Shown here: piece after piece, positions 1-6,807 of the stretch
How positions within the stretch are numbered: the first letter of the stretch is position 1
How the letters are laid out: each line of letters starts with the position of its first letter
Origin: GCA-2720975 sp964467985
GTDB taxonomy: Bacteria; Planctomycetota; UBA1135; GCA-002686595
DNA length: 37,279 nucleotides
Assembly (NCBI GenBank): GCA_964467985.1
Contig: CAYXTP010000019.1
Coordinates: 1 to 37,279, forward strand
Reading direction: 5' to 3'
Made by a program: the position numbers and the translations under genes
The notes under the pieces: generated by a model
Seen by the model: the letters and a program-made list of their open reading frames with translations, nothing else
Databases searched by the model: none
What the model was told of the DNA's origin: nothing

Positions 1-4
1 AGGC

Positions 5-274
5 CTACTTCTTCGATGACCCAAAGCTGTTCGGCCCACGGAACCCAGGCAGTTTGGTTTCTAGACGAGGAGCCGTCGCAGGAGTGGAGGTGTGCCGCAT
101 GCCCGGAACCTGCGCGACTAGGGCTTGGATAATGGTGTGTGCGACCCTGGCAGTCTGGATCTCCTGCTGAACGGTCACAGACCTGGGCAGAGCCGCCACG
201 GCGAGGCATGAACCTACACACAGGCTCAGTACGACCTTGTGGACGCAGGTCGAGGGGGATTTGCCGTAAGCCAT
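5..274 (-). CDS. Small putative secreted protein, unknown function
   Basis: The ORF encodes 89 residues and I do not recognise a family. The N-terminus looks like a signal peptide: Lys13 is followed by a hydrophobic stretch to about residue 28 with small residues at its end. The rest is low in recognisable motifs. An AGGA lies about 7 nt upstream of the ATG, which supports this start. It is divergent from the QueD-family gene with only 27 nt between the two starts. The last 13 or so codons overlap a stretch (15-54) resembling the left end of the repeat elements at 5426-5806, so the C-terminus may come from a decayed repeat. It could also be a chance ORF; the signal-peptide-like start and ribosome-binding site make a real gene slightly more attractive. 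Confidence 0.4.
   Translation of the reverse strand: MAYGKSPSTCVHKVVLSLCVGSCLAVAALPRSVTVQQEIQTARVAHTIIQALVAQVPGMRHTSTPATAPRLETKLPGFRGPNSFGSSKK
15..54 (-). repeat. Possible decayed end of the 185-bp repeat element
   Basis: On the minus strand, positions 54-36 read AACTGCCTGGGTTCCGTGG. This matches the left end of element 1 (from 5427) at all but one of 19 positions. After short gaps, GAACAGC (32-26) and TTTGG-TCATC (25-15) also follow in the same order as in the element. The rest would lie outside the window or is lost. The match was found by eye and is short, so homology is likely but not proven. Confidence 0.35.
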
Positions 275-301
275 AGGGGTCCTATCGGCTGCTGAGGGGC
301 A

Positions 302-838
302 GTGACTGAAACCGCCTCTGCGGGTACCCTCAGACCCATGGAACGCTGGGGAATCGACCTATCGAAGCAGGCCTTCAAGTTCTCGGCCGCGCACTTTCTG
401 ATTTTCCCGGATGGGTCCTGTGAGCGCCTGCACGGCCACAACTACCGAGTCTTTATCCAGGTGGATGCGGGCATTACCGAGCACGGCCTGGTCATCGACT
501 TCAAGCGCATCAAGCCCGTGGTGAAGGAACTGGTGGACGAGCTCGACGAGCACCTGCTGCTGCCTGGGGAGCATCCCGGCCTGGGCGTCAAGGAGCGCGG
601 GGACGGGGTGACTGAAGTGACCTACGCTGGGCGCTACTACGCGGCTCCGACTGAGGATGTCATTGTCCTGCCGATCAACAACACCAGCTCCGAGAACCTG
701 GCCTGGGTCCTCGGCCGCCGCTTGCTGGATGAACTGCAGCAGCGCTTTCCCAGCGTGCGCCCGGATCGGCTGAGCGTCGGAGTAGAAGAGACCAACGGCC
801 AGCTCGGTCGCTGGGAGTGGATCGAACCCGCGGACTGA
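302..838 (+). CDS. queD: 6-pyruvoyl-tetrahydropterin synthase / QueD family enzyme
   Basis: The product (178 aa from this start) belongs to the PTPS/6-carboxytetrahydropterin synthase family, which acts on dihydroneopterin triphosphate in the 7-deazaguanine (queuosine) or tetrahydropterin pathways. The motifs FSAAH and LHGHNY supply the zinc-binding histidines. The Cys four residues before LHGH is the expected catalytic Cys. DFKRIK, LDEH and SSEN follow in family order, and VEET lies near the C-terminus. The GTG at 302 has a close GAGGGG upstream. An ATG at 338 would also keep the whole domain but has no Shine-Dalgarno sequence. No other queuosine genes are in the window, so the choice between QueD and a folate or biopterin-type PTPS is an inference. 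The gene converges with the lipoprotein gene downstream, 16 nt away. Confidence 0.8.
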   Translation: MTETASAGTLRPMERWGIDLSKQAFKFSAAHFLIFPDGSCERLHGHNYRVFIQVDAGITEHGLVIDFKRIKPVVKELVDELDEHLLLPGEHPGLGVKERGDGVTEVTYAGRYYAAPTEDVIVLPINNTSSENLAWVLGRRLLDELQQRFPSVRPDRLSVGVEETNGQLGRWEWIEPAD

Positions 839-854
839 ACAGTCGGCAGCGGAA

Positions 855-1943
855 CTACCTTCGCAAGGCCTGGGAGACGGCGACGCGCATGGGCCACAGG
901 TCATTGAGCTTGGTGCTCGCCGTGCCTTGTACAAGAGAGCACTCCACGGACAGGGTGTCCCACCAGCGGCCTTGTTCCAGATCAAAGTCCAATGAGAGGA
1001 TGTGCTCGGCCAGGCGTTCCGCCAACTTGTCCGGGTACATGCCAATCAGCCCGACCAAGTCCTGGTTGCCGAAGGCCTGCAAGGCGGCAGCGCGCCACGA
1101 GTCTTCAGTCGATTCCAGCTGCGCGGCATCCAGTATCCAAGGTGCGGGAACTTCTTCCAAGCCCTCCGCTTCGGCCCGCTGACAGAGTCTGTAGAGGGCG
1201 TCGAACCCACCGCGCTGAACCACGCGGTCGACCACGAGGAAGGACAGGCCGTAGAAGGCACGCTTGGACTCGGTGTCCAACTTGGAGGAAGACAGGCCTG
1301 CAGAAACGGTGAAGACCGACTGCGCTGCGGCGCGATCGATGGCGGGCTTGGACAGCAGCACTTGAGTCTCGAAAGTCTGGGCTCCGGAAACCTTGGGTGT
1401 GATGCGCAGGCGCAGTTCGATACCACCACACGCGAACGCGGCACCACTGAGCCGGCCGGCCCTCAGGCGCTGAGCGCCACCCGGTGCGAGGCAGGCCGAT
1501 GCGCTGTCGCAGAGGCCTTCTTCGAGGGTCCCCGGTAGGCGATTCCAGGGGCTCTGCAGGGCTGCGTGGGTCAGCTCATGGGCGAGGACACGTTTCATGT
1601 CCCGGCTGCCGCGGGCTAGCAGGATGCGCTTCAGGTCGGGCGCGTAGAGGCCCTCGGCGTCGTAGTCCATGTCACTCGGAAAGGAGTACACATGGGGTTG
1701 ATCCTGGATCCAGACCTCCAAGTCACCCAGGGCCACGCCAGGTACAAGGGCCTCGAGTTCGGGCTGTAGACGCTTCAGAGTGCGCGCCACATCGCCCGCT
1801 TCTCGCCGTGTTTCACCACGCACGGTTAGGGATGCATCGACCACCTCTGCACTGGGGGCCACTGCCTGGCAGGCGCCCAGCAGGGCAGACAGCAGGGCAA
1901 CCCGAGCGAGTATCGGAGAGGAGTGCGCGAGAGTGAGGTCCAC
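855..1943 (-). CDS. Putative lipoprotein with an HExxH metallopeptidase-like motif
   Basis: The product is 362 aa. A hydrophobic leader ends in a lipobox, LLGAC, with Cys25 as the predicted lipidation site, so it should be anchored in a membrane facing the periplasm. HELTH at residues 122-126 is a zinc-metallopeptidase HExxH motif. EEGLC at 141-145 follows about 19 residues from the first His and could supply the Glu third ligand of a gluzincin-type site. The remaining 200 residues are not recognised. The start is GTG with no clear Shine-Dalgarno sequence. It lies 122 nt downstream of the sulfatase-like lipoprotein gene on the same strand. Protease activity is inferred from the motif only; many such Planctomycetota lipoproteins are uncharacterised. 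Confidence 0.65.
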   Translation of the reverse strand: MDLTLAHSSPILARVALLSALLGACQAVAPSAEVVDASLTVRGETRREAGDVARTLKRLQPELEALVPGVALGDLEVWIQDQPHVYSFPSDMDYDAEGLYAPDLKRILLARGSRDMKRVLAHELTHAALQSPWNRLPGTLEEGLCDSASACLAPGGAQRLRAGRLSGAAFACGGIELRLRITPKVSGAQTFETQVLLSKPAIDRAAAQSVFTVSAGLSSSKLDTESKRAFYGLSFLVVDRVVQRGGFDALYRLCQRAEAEGLEEVPAPWILDAAQLESTEDSWRAAALQAFGNQDLVGLIGMYPDKLAERLAEHILSLDFDLEQGRWWDTLSVECSLVQGTASTKLNDLWPMRVAVSQALRR

Positions 1944-2065
1944 CCCAAAACGTACCCCGTGCGGAAGTCTGCCGGGGTGGGAGTGGCTACCCGTTCAAGG
2001 ATGAGGCGGTCCTGGGCCTTCAGGGCCCCGTGACTCGGAGCGAGCGCATCAAAGTGGGACAGGTT

Positions 2066-4477
2066 CTAACGCGCAAAAAAGGCGCACCACTCATTCGCTG
2101 GATCTTCCCGGTAGAGGCTTCCAGCGGGCAGCGCCCCAGTCTCGCCGCCGTATCCGATTCCACGTAGGTCATTGAGCTGCTTCTGGGTCATATCACGGCT
2201 CTCGCCCCAACCCACCGGGTCGGCTGCGTCTAGCCAGTCCATCAGCTTGCTGCGCATTTGCTTGGCGCGTTCGAAATGGGCGGGATCTTTGACGAGGTCG
2301 TTCAGGCAGAGCGGATCGGACTTCAGGTCATAGAACTCGACCTCATGTTTCAGGCGTGCTTTTTCCAGCGCCGCCTCATGATGGTTACGGAGGTGCACGC
2401 TTAGGCGCCAGCTCGGCGTCTGAATGCAGGCCACATAACCATGCGCCGAGAGTTCAAACAGGGCGTCTGAGGCTGGAAACTCCTCAAGCGCCCAGTCCAG
2501 GTTGCGTCCGGGAAACTCTTCCAGTCCCAGTTCGGCGAGGTCCAGCAGCGTGCGACCCAGATCGATTTGCCTGACGAACTCGCTGTTGCGTACCCCCGTG
2601 GGTCCTCCCGGCCAAGAGAGAATCAACGGGATGTGCACCGTTTGAGGGTACAAGTCGGCGTGATCCCACCAGACGCCGTGCTCGCCAAAGGACTCACCGT
2701 GATCGGCCGTGAAGGCGATCACCGCAGAGGCCATGCGTTCCAGACCCAAGACACGACCCATTTGCACATCCACGTAGTCCACTTCTCCGCGGTACTGCTG
2801 GTAGGGGTAGTCCTTGTCCGTCAGCCCTGTGAGGAAGGCCGGAACCAGGGGCGCTGGCATGATGGGCTCGGCGTCCTTGTCAAAGGGTGGGGCTGCCTCC
2901 CAGTACGTCTGGTCATGGGGAGCGGGTGCTCCGTAGGGGGAGTGGGCGTCGAAGAGGTGCAACCAGATGAAGAGCGGCTGGCCAGCTGCATCGGCCACCC
3001 ACTCCTCGAGCACGTCCACGCTGTCTTCCCCGTCGCGATCGCCGTTCCTCGGTCCGTTGACTCGGTCAAATCCCTGGCCCAGGCCACTTTCCTTGTTCAG
3101 CAGGTGGTAAGCGGAGAGGATGGCCATGGTGCGATAGCCCCCGGCTTGGAACGACTCGGCCAGGGTCGGGGCTTGTTCCGCCAGGAACGTTGCGTTGTTC
3201 AGAATACGCGTGTCCCGCGGTGAGGTGCCGGTCATCAACGCCACGTGGGACGGGTTCGTCACGTTGGTCGACGAGTAGGCCTGGGTGAAGTAGATGCCCC
3301 GATCTCCTAGGGCGTCGAGATGGGGGGTGCGAACCAGGTCAGTCACGTTCTCGGGATCGGCTTGCCCCATATGATCCGCACGGTGGGTGTCGGACGTGAC
3401 GAGCAGTACCGTCGGCGCCCCTGCAGATCGGCGTGAGACGGCGGCTTCACCCACAAGACAGAACTGCTCCAAGTCAGCCGTTGATTGCAACTCAAAACGA
3501 ATGAGCGACTGCTTGTCCGCGAACGCCGTCAGGTCCAAGCGACCCTCCCCCCACTCCCGGGTGAACTTGGCGGGGAGCGCGTGGACCTCTTCTAGGGGCG
3601 GAAGACCCTCAGCCGTGACGGTCACCTTCAACTGCGCGTCCCCGCGCGGGTTGATTAAACTCGACTTGGTTCCGAATGAATAGAACAGCTCCGCGCCGTC
3701 CGGGATGACTTGGCGAGCTTCAAGGGGGTTGCGGGTGGAAAGGCCCACGCACGCGCGGTCGTCCTCGCCCAAGGCGACGATGCTCCCAAGCCCCTCCACG
3801 GCGGGGAGGAAGTTCCCGAGTGGGGTGGCGATCAGATCGAAGAACGTGACGGCTATCGCGTTGCTCCTGCCCTGCATCTCGATGACCACCTCATCGATCT
3901 TGCCCTCGACGAAGCGCAGTGTTGTGAACTCTGCGCTGAACGGGCGCAGACCGCCGCGCGCCTTGAATTCGGTCCAGGGCGACTTGGCCAGATCGTTACC
4001 GCCGCTCCTGAGCACGACCCTCAGAAACTCTGCCCCGCGACCGAAATTGCGCACGTTGACCAGCACTTGGTTGAAGTCCCCGGCGTTCAAGTCGCAGGGC
4101 ACCGCCACGGATTTCGGTCCCTCGCCGGTCAGGTAGATCGCCGAGACGGGCTTGGGCTTGAGACCTTCGGCGCGCGCCTTCTGACTGAGCGCCTCCTCGG
4201 GTGGGATGTTGCGCGCAGAGCTCTGGGGCGCCTTGACGATCCAGTTCTCAACCGAGCCACGCTTGAGCTCAAAGTGCGCCACGCGCTCCGGGACCTGATC
4301 GGACACCTCGCCTGCCCTTTCCAGTGGCAAACGTATGTAGACCGCCGGCCCATCCGTGGCCGTGGGCAGCGGATCGGAACCACCGCACCCAGCGCAGGTC
4401 AGCGCCAGGAGGAGCCACGACCAAAGTGGAGGAACTGGCCCACGACGGGCAATCGGGCGGTGGGGAAGGACTGCCAT
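2066..4477 (-). CDS. Sulfatase-superfamily lipoprotein with Thr at the nucleophile position
   Basis: The product is 803 aa. The leader ends in a lipobox, LTCAGC (Cys31), so it is an exported lipoprotein. Residues about 40-350 are a non-catalytic N-terminal part that I do not recognise. From 356 on it follows the alkaline phosphatase/sulfatase fold: VTSDTHRAD (Asp363), LHLFDAHSPY near 507-516, and ADHGES followed by FGEHG at 591-601. At the site where sulfatases carry C-x-P-S-R, the sequence is T-N-P-S-H (Thr407). It therefore cannot form the formylglycine that true sulfatases need, and a Thr nucleophile is typical of phosphodiesterase or phosphotransferase members of the superfamily. The substrate is unknown. 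No strong Shine-Dalgarno is visible before the ATG. Confidence 0.8.
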   Translation of the reverse strand: MAVLPHRPIARRGPVPPLWSWLLLALTCAGCGGSDPLPTATDGPAVYIRLPLERAGEVSDQVPERVAHFELKRGSVENWIVKAPQSSARNIPPEEALSQKARAEGLKPKPVSAIYLTGEGPKSVAVPCDLNAGDFNQVLVNVRNFGRGAEFLRVVLRSGGNDLAKSPWTEFKARGGLRPFSAEFTTLRFVEGKIDEVVIEMQGRSNAIAVTFFDLIATPLGNFLPAVEGLGSIVALGEDDRACVGLSTRNPLEARQVIPDGAELFYSFGTKSSLINPRGDAQLKVTVTAEGLPPLEEVHALPAKFTREWGEGRLDLTAFADKQSLIRFELQSTADLEQFCLVGEAAVSRRSAGAPTVLLVTSDTHRADHMGQADPENVTDLVRTPHLDALGDRGIYFTQAYSSTNVTNPSHVALMTGTSPRDTRILNNATFLAEQAPTLAESFQAGGYRTMAILSAYHLLNKESGLGQGFDRVNGPRNGDRDGEDSVDVLEEWVADAAGQPLFIWLHLFDAHSPYGAPAPHDQTYWEAAPPFDKDAEPIMPAPLVPAFLTGLTDKDYPYQQYRGEVDYVDVQMGRVLGLERMASAVIAFTADHGESFGEHGVWWDHADLYPQTVHIPLILSWPGGPTGVRNSEFVRQIDLGRTLLDLAELGLEEFPGRNLDWALEEFPASDALFELSAHGYVACIQTPSWRLSVHLRNHHEAALEKARLKHEVEFYDLKSDPLCLNDLVKDPAHFERAKQMRSKLMDWLDAADPVGWGESRDMTQKQLNDLRGIGYGGETGALPAGSLYREDPANEWCAFFAR

Positions 4478-4597
4478 GGCAAGGGCGTGGAGGGCCGATC
4501 AAGCCCCTGCGTCCACGTCGATCTCTGCGCTAGCGTACCCCATGGGTTCGGCCTAGGCGACGCTAGCAGCTTTGGCGATCGGGTGGAAGGTGCGAAG

Positions 4598-4629
4598 AGA
4601 CCCCCTCCGACATCGGCTGGAGGGGGTCT
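4598..4629 (-). terminator. Strong hairpin, candidate terminator
   Basis: A perfect 11-bp inverted repeat, AGACCCCCTCC / GGAGGGGGTCT, with a 10-nt loop. It lies 22-54 nt downstream of the PPC lipoprotein stop on the minus strand and before the sulfatase-like gene. There is no U-run after it in either direction, so the role as a terminator rests on stem strength and position. Confidence 0.5.
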
Positions 4630-4651
4630 GTCCTCGACAGGTCTATGGCAT

Positions 4652-5230
4652 CTACTTGTGACGTTCGGGCAGTCCATCCGGGAAGGAGAAGGCGGAACTT
4701 GCGGATTCGCGTTCCTCGCCGTCTCCTTGGCCGCCGCCCGGCCCGTAGAGGATTGGCCGACCCATGAGGGTGAGGTCGTAGTCGCTGGGGGCGTTGTAAG
4801 CCTCCACTAGCAGGACAAACACCTTGCCCGGTTGGGTGACCGTAAAGGTCCCGAGTTCCGGGTTCAGCGGGCTGTCCCAGACGGCGACGATTTGTCCCAG
4901 GTCTGGATCCCACAGGGAGATGTCCATGTCGGAGTAGGGTGCCAGGCCGTCCAGCTGCAGGTCGAACGTGGCCGGCTCCAGTGCGACGAACTCGAAGTGA
5001 TCGTAGACGTCAAAGAAACCCGGGGGCTGCACATGACCCTGAACCACCAAGTAGCTGAAGATATCGACGCCGCTGATGGGGTCGGCTTGAAAAGGGGAGT
5101 CGTTCGGTTCGCGCTCTTGGAAAATCGCAGGTCCTCCACCCGGCGGGGGACCTGTCACCACCACGGCGGGGGAACAACCGGCGACAAGGGCTAGGGGTGC
5201 CAGGAAGCGGGCGTGGGCAAAGTGGTGCAT
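4652..5230 (-). CDS. PPC-domain-like lipoprotein
   Basis: The product is 192 aa when started at the ATG at 5228-5230. A longer reading frame continues upstream, but this ATG starts a good lipoprotein leader (hydrophobic stretch then VAGC, Cys19) and has a GAGG about 9 nt upstream. After the leader comes EREPNDSPFQAD, the typical opening of bacterial pre-peptidase C-terminal (PPC) beta-sandwich domains. Later stretches such as YDHFEFVAL, DMDISLWD and FVLLVEAYN match the D-x-F-x-F and beta-strand pattern of that domain. There is no catalytic domain; the protein is essentially the domain plus a short acidic tail. It is likely a surface or periplasmic accessory protein. A strong hairpin follows the stop. 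Confidence 0.65.
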   Translation of the reverse strand: MHHFAHARFLAPLALVAGCSPAVVVTGPPPGGGPAIFQEREPNDSPFQADPISGVDIFSYLVVQGHVQPPGFFDVYDHFEFVALEPATFDLQLDGLAPYSDMDISLWDPDLGQIVAVWDSPLNPELGTFTVTQPGKVFVLLVEAYNAPSDYDLTLMGRPILYGPGGGQGDGEERESASSAFSFPDGLPERHK

Positions 5231-5425
5231 GGGGGGTCCCTCGGGTTGGGGCGGAGGGCGGCGGTGGTCCGGCGCAGCCCGCCAATCACAAGAACGCCCT
5301 GTGTCATGCAAGTGGCGTGCCGCGCGGGGTGAGTGCCTGCCCGGTGGACTGGGGCCCTCCGGAGGACGATCATTTCGGATCTGGCCTCTCCAGGGGAGCC
5401 CTTGTCCTCCAGCGGGTTCAAGTCG

Positions 5426-5610
5426 GAACTGACTGGGTTCCGTGGACCTAGCCACGAACAGCATTCCTTCCTTTGGCCTCATCTGGGGACGTTGGAGACC
5501 ATCCCTCGGGACCCGATGCATGAGGAGGGGGGGCCTACTGGCCGGCAGCCCCTTTTCATTGGAGCTGGGGGCGATTCCCGGAGTGGATGCACACTAAACC
5601 CAGTCAGTTC
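5426..5610. repeat. 185-bp element, copy 1, with 14-bp terminal inverted repeats
   Basis: The left end GAACTGACTGGGTT (5426-5439) is the exact reverse complement of the right end AACCCAGTCAGTTC (5597-5610). Similarity between the ends continues inward with mismatches (a shared GTG a few bases on). The direct repeat GTTCAAGTC occurs just left of it (5416-5424) and just right of it (5612-5620). The element encodes no transposase. The structure resembles a MITE, but a structured RNA or intergenic repeat family fits too. Confidence 0.7.
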
Positions 5611-5621
5611 AGTTCAAGTCA

Positions 5622-5806
5622 GAACTGACTGGGTTCCGTGTGCCTAGCCACAATCAGCATTCCTTCCTTTGGCCTCGTCTGTGCACGTTGGAGACCACCC
5701 CTCCGGACCCGATGCATGAGGAGGGGGGGCCTACTGGCCGGCAGCCCCTTTTCATTGGAGCTGGGGGCGATTCCCGCAATGGATGCACACCAAACCCAGT
5801 CAGTTC
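5622..5806. repeat. 185-bp element, copy 2, with 14-bp terminal inverted repeats
   Basis: This second copy sits in the same orientation at a 196-bp period, with ends GAACTGACTGGGTT (5622-5635) and AACCCAGTCAGTTC (5793-5806). By eye it differs from copy 1 at about 13 of 196 positions. All differences fall outside a 72-nt core (5705-5776, equal to 5509-5580) that is identical. The facing ends of the two copies (5597-5610 and 5622-5635) form a perfect 14-bp palindrome around 11 nt. Confidence 0.7.
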
Positions 5807-5882
5807 AGTTGGAGCTCACGCAACGGGCCGCCTCCCGCCAGGGGCAAGGAGACGGCTCTGATCGAGTTGTGTAACTCGCGGA

Positions 5883-6578
5883 CTAGCGGCGGCGCCGAGT
5901 CCTTTCGGCTGCGTTGCCCGAGCAGCTGCGTTTCTGAGAGCTGCTTCGACGCTCGGCGTCCTGTTGGCCGGCCGACGGCCTGGTACCACGGTTGTGCCCC
6001 TGGCGGCTGCGAGAGTCGTTGCCCTGTGCGGGCGGTTTCGGACCAGATCCCGGGCGCTTGCGTTGCGCCGAGTTGGCCCGGCTGCGCTCACCCAGCTCGC
6101 GAAAACGCTGCAACAGCGCCTGGGCGCGCTGGGCCTCATCGCCACCGATCACTCCATCATCGTTCAGGTCGAAGCGCGCGAGGGGACCGAGACCCTTGGT
6201 GGCGTCAGCCTGTCCGTTCTTGTGTTCCGGCCTGTGTTGAGGGCGACTTCCACCGGGACGGGCAACCTCATGCTGGCCCTTGTGGGGTGCTTGGCCCTGC
6301 GGGTCAAGATCGTCGGCCCCATGGGGGCGCCGGCGTCGCTGGGTCGGGTTCTCACGCAATTTGTCGGGATCTGCATCCTGACCGCGCTTGCCCAGCATGT
6401 GTTTGCGAGCTGCTTGCAGTTCGTCCTGGCTGATCTCGCCGTCGTTGTTGGTGTCCACGCGCGAGCGGATGGATGAGCGCAGGTCGGAACCACGCTTGGT
6501 GGGCGTCTGAGCCGCAAGGGAGGTGGACAGCACTGTCACGGCGCCCAGGGCCAGGAGTGATTGGGAAAGGAGTCTCAT
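5883..6578 (-). CDS. Exported EF-hand protein with basic disordered C-terminus
   Basis: The product is 231 aa. An N-terminal signal peptide (hydrophobic residues about 6-20, cleavage probably after the Ala pair near 22-23) indicates export. There are two canonical EF-hand loops: DTNNDGEISQDE at residues 42-53 and DLNDDGVIGGDE at 137-148, each with Asp/Asn at positions 1, 3 and 5, Gly at 6 and Glu at 12, so calcium binding is expected. The spacer and especially the last 75 residues are rich in Arg, Gln, Ser and Gly and look disordered; the protein ends in a run of Arg. Secreted EF-hand proteins of this kind are common in Planctomycetota, with mostly unknown roles. The gene stands alone, divergent from miaB. 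Confidence 0.7.
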   Translation of the reverse strand: MRLLSQSLLALGAVTVLSTSLAAQTPTKRGSDLRSSIRSRVDTNNDGEISQDELQAARKHMLGKRGQDADPDKLRENPTQRRRRPHGADDLDPQGQAPHKGQHEVARPGGSRPQHRPEHKNGQADATKGLGPLARFDLNDDGVIGGDEAQRAQALLQRFRELGERSRANSAQRKRPGSGPKPPAQGNDSRSRQGHNRGTRPSAGQQDAERRSSSQKRSCSGNAAERTRRRR

Positions 6579-6807
6579 GGGTAGATTTGTCAGTCGGGTG
6601 AAGCGGCGGGGAGCCGCAGGACGGATGAACCCCGAGTGGGGTCACGAGGTCTGGTTCAACGCCATGGACCTCTGCAAGTGTCGCCGCCCCCCCCGAATCT
6701 GGCCCCCGTGACCCCTCCTGTTGGCAGTGGACCCATCGAGCGCGGGAAGCGACCCTCTCCACGCGCCGGCATTCTTCTGGCAAACTGTGCGCCCGCTTGA
6801 GCTGAGT

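Larger units (their letters stand above)
5231..5882. other. Non-coding block holding two tandem repeat elements
   Basis: This 652-bp stretch lies between the start of the PPC lipoprotein and the stop of the EF-hand gene, so it is upstream of one minus-strand gene and downstream of another. Positions 5416-5806 are two 196-bp-spaced repeat units, annotated separately. Reading frames of 66-104 codons cross the block on the plus strand, but they read the two repeat copies in different frames and have no convincing start context. In 5231-5415 and 5807-5882 I see nothing further that I can name. Confidence 0.6.

Noticed and set aside
5416..5806. Possible CRISPR array or tandem coding repeat
   Set aside because: There are only two 196-bp units with no short repeat-spacer pattern, and open frames read the two copies in different phases, so neither a CRISPR array nor a protein repeat is supported.
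5333..5874. Plus-strand ORFs of 66-104 codons across the repeat block
   Set aside because: They consist largely of repeat sequence read in different frames, with no start context and no recognisable domain.
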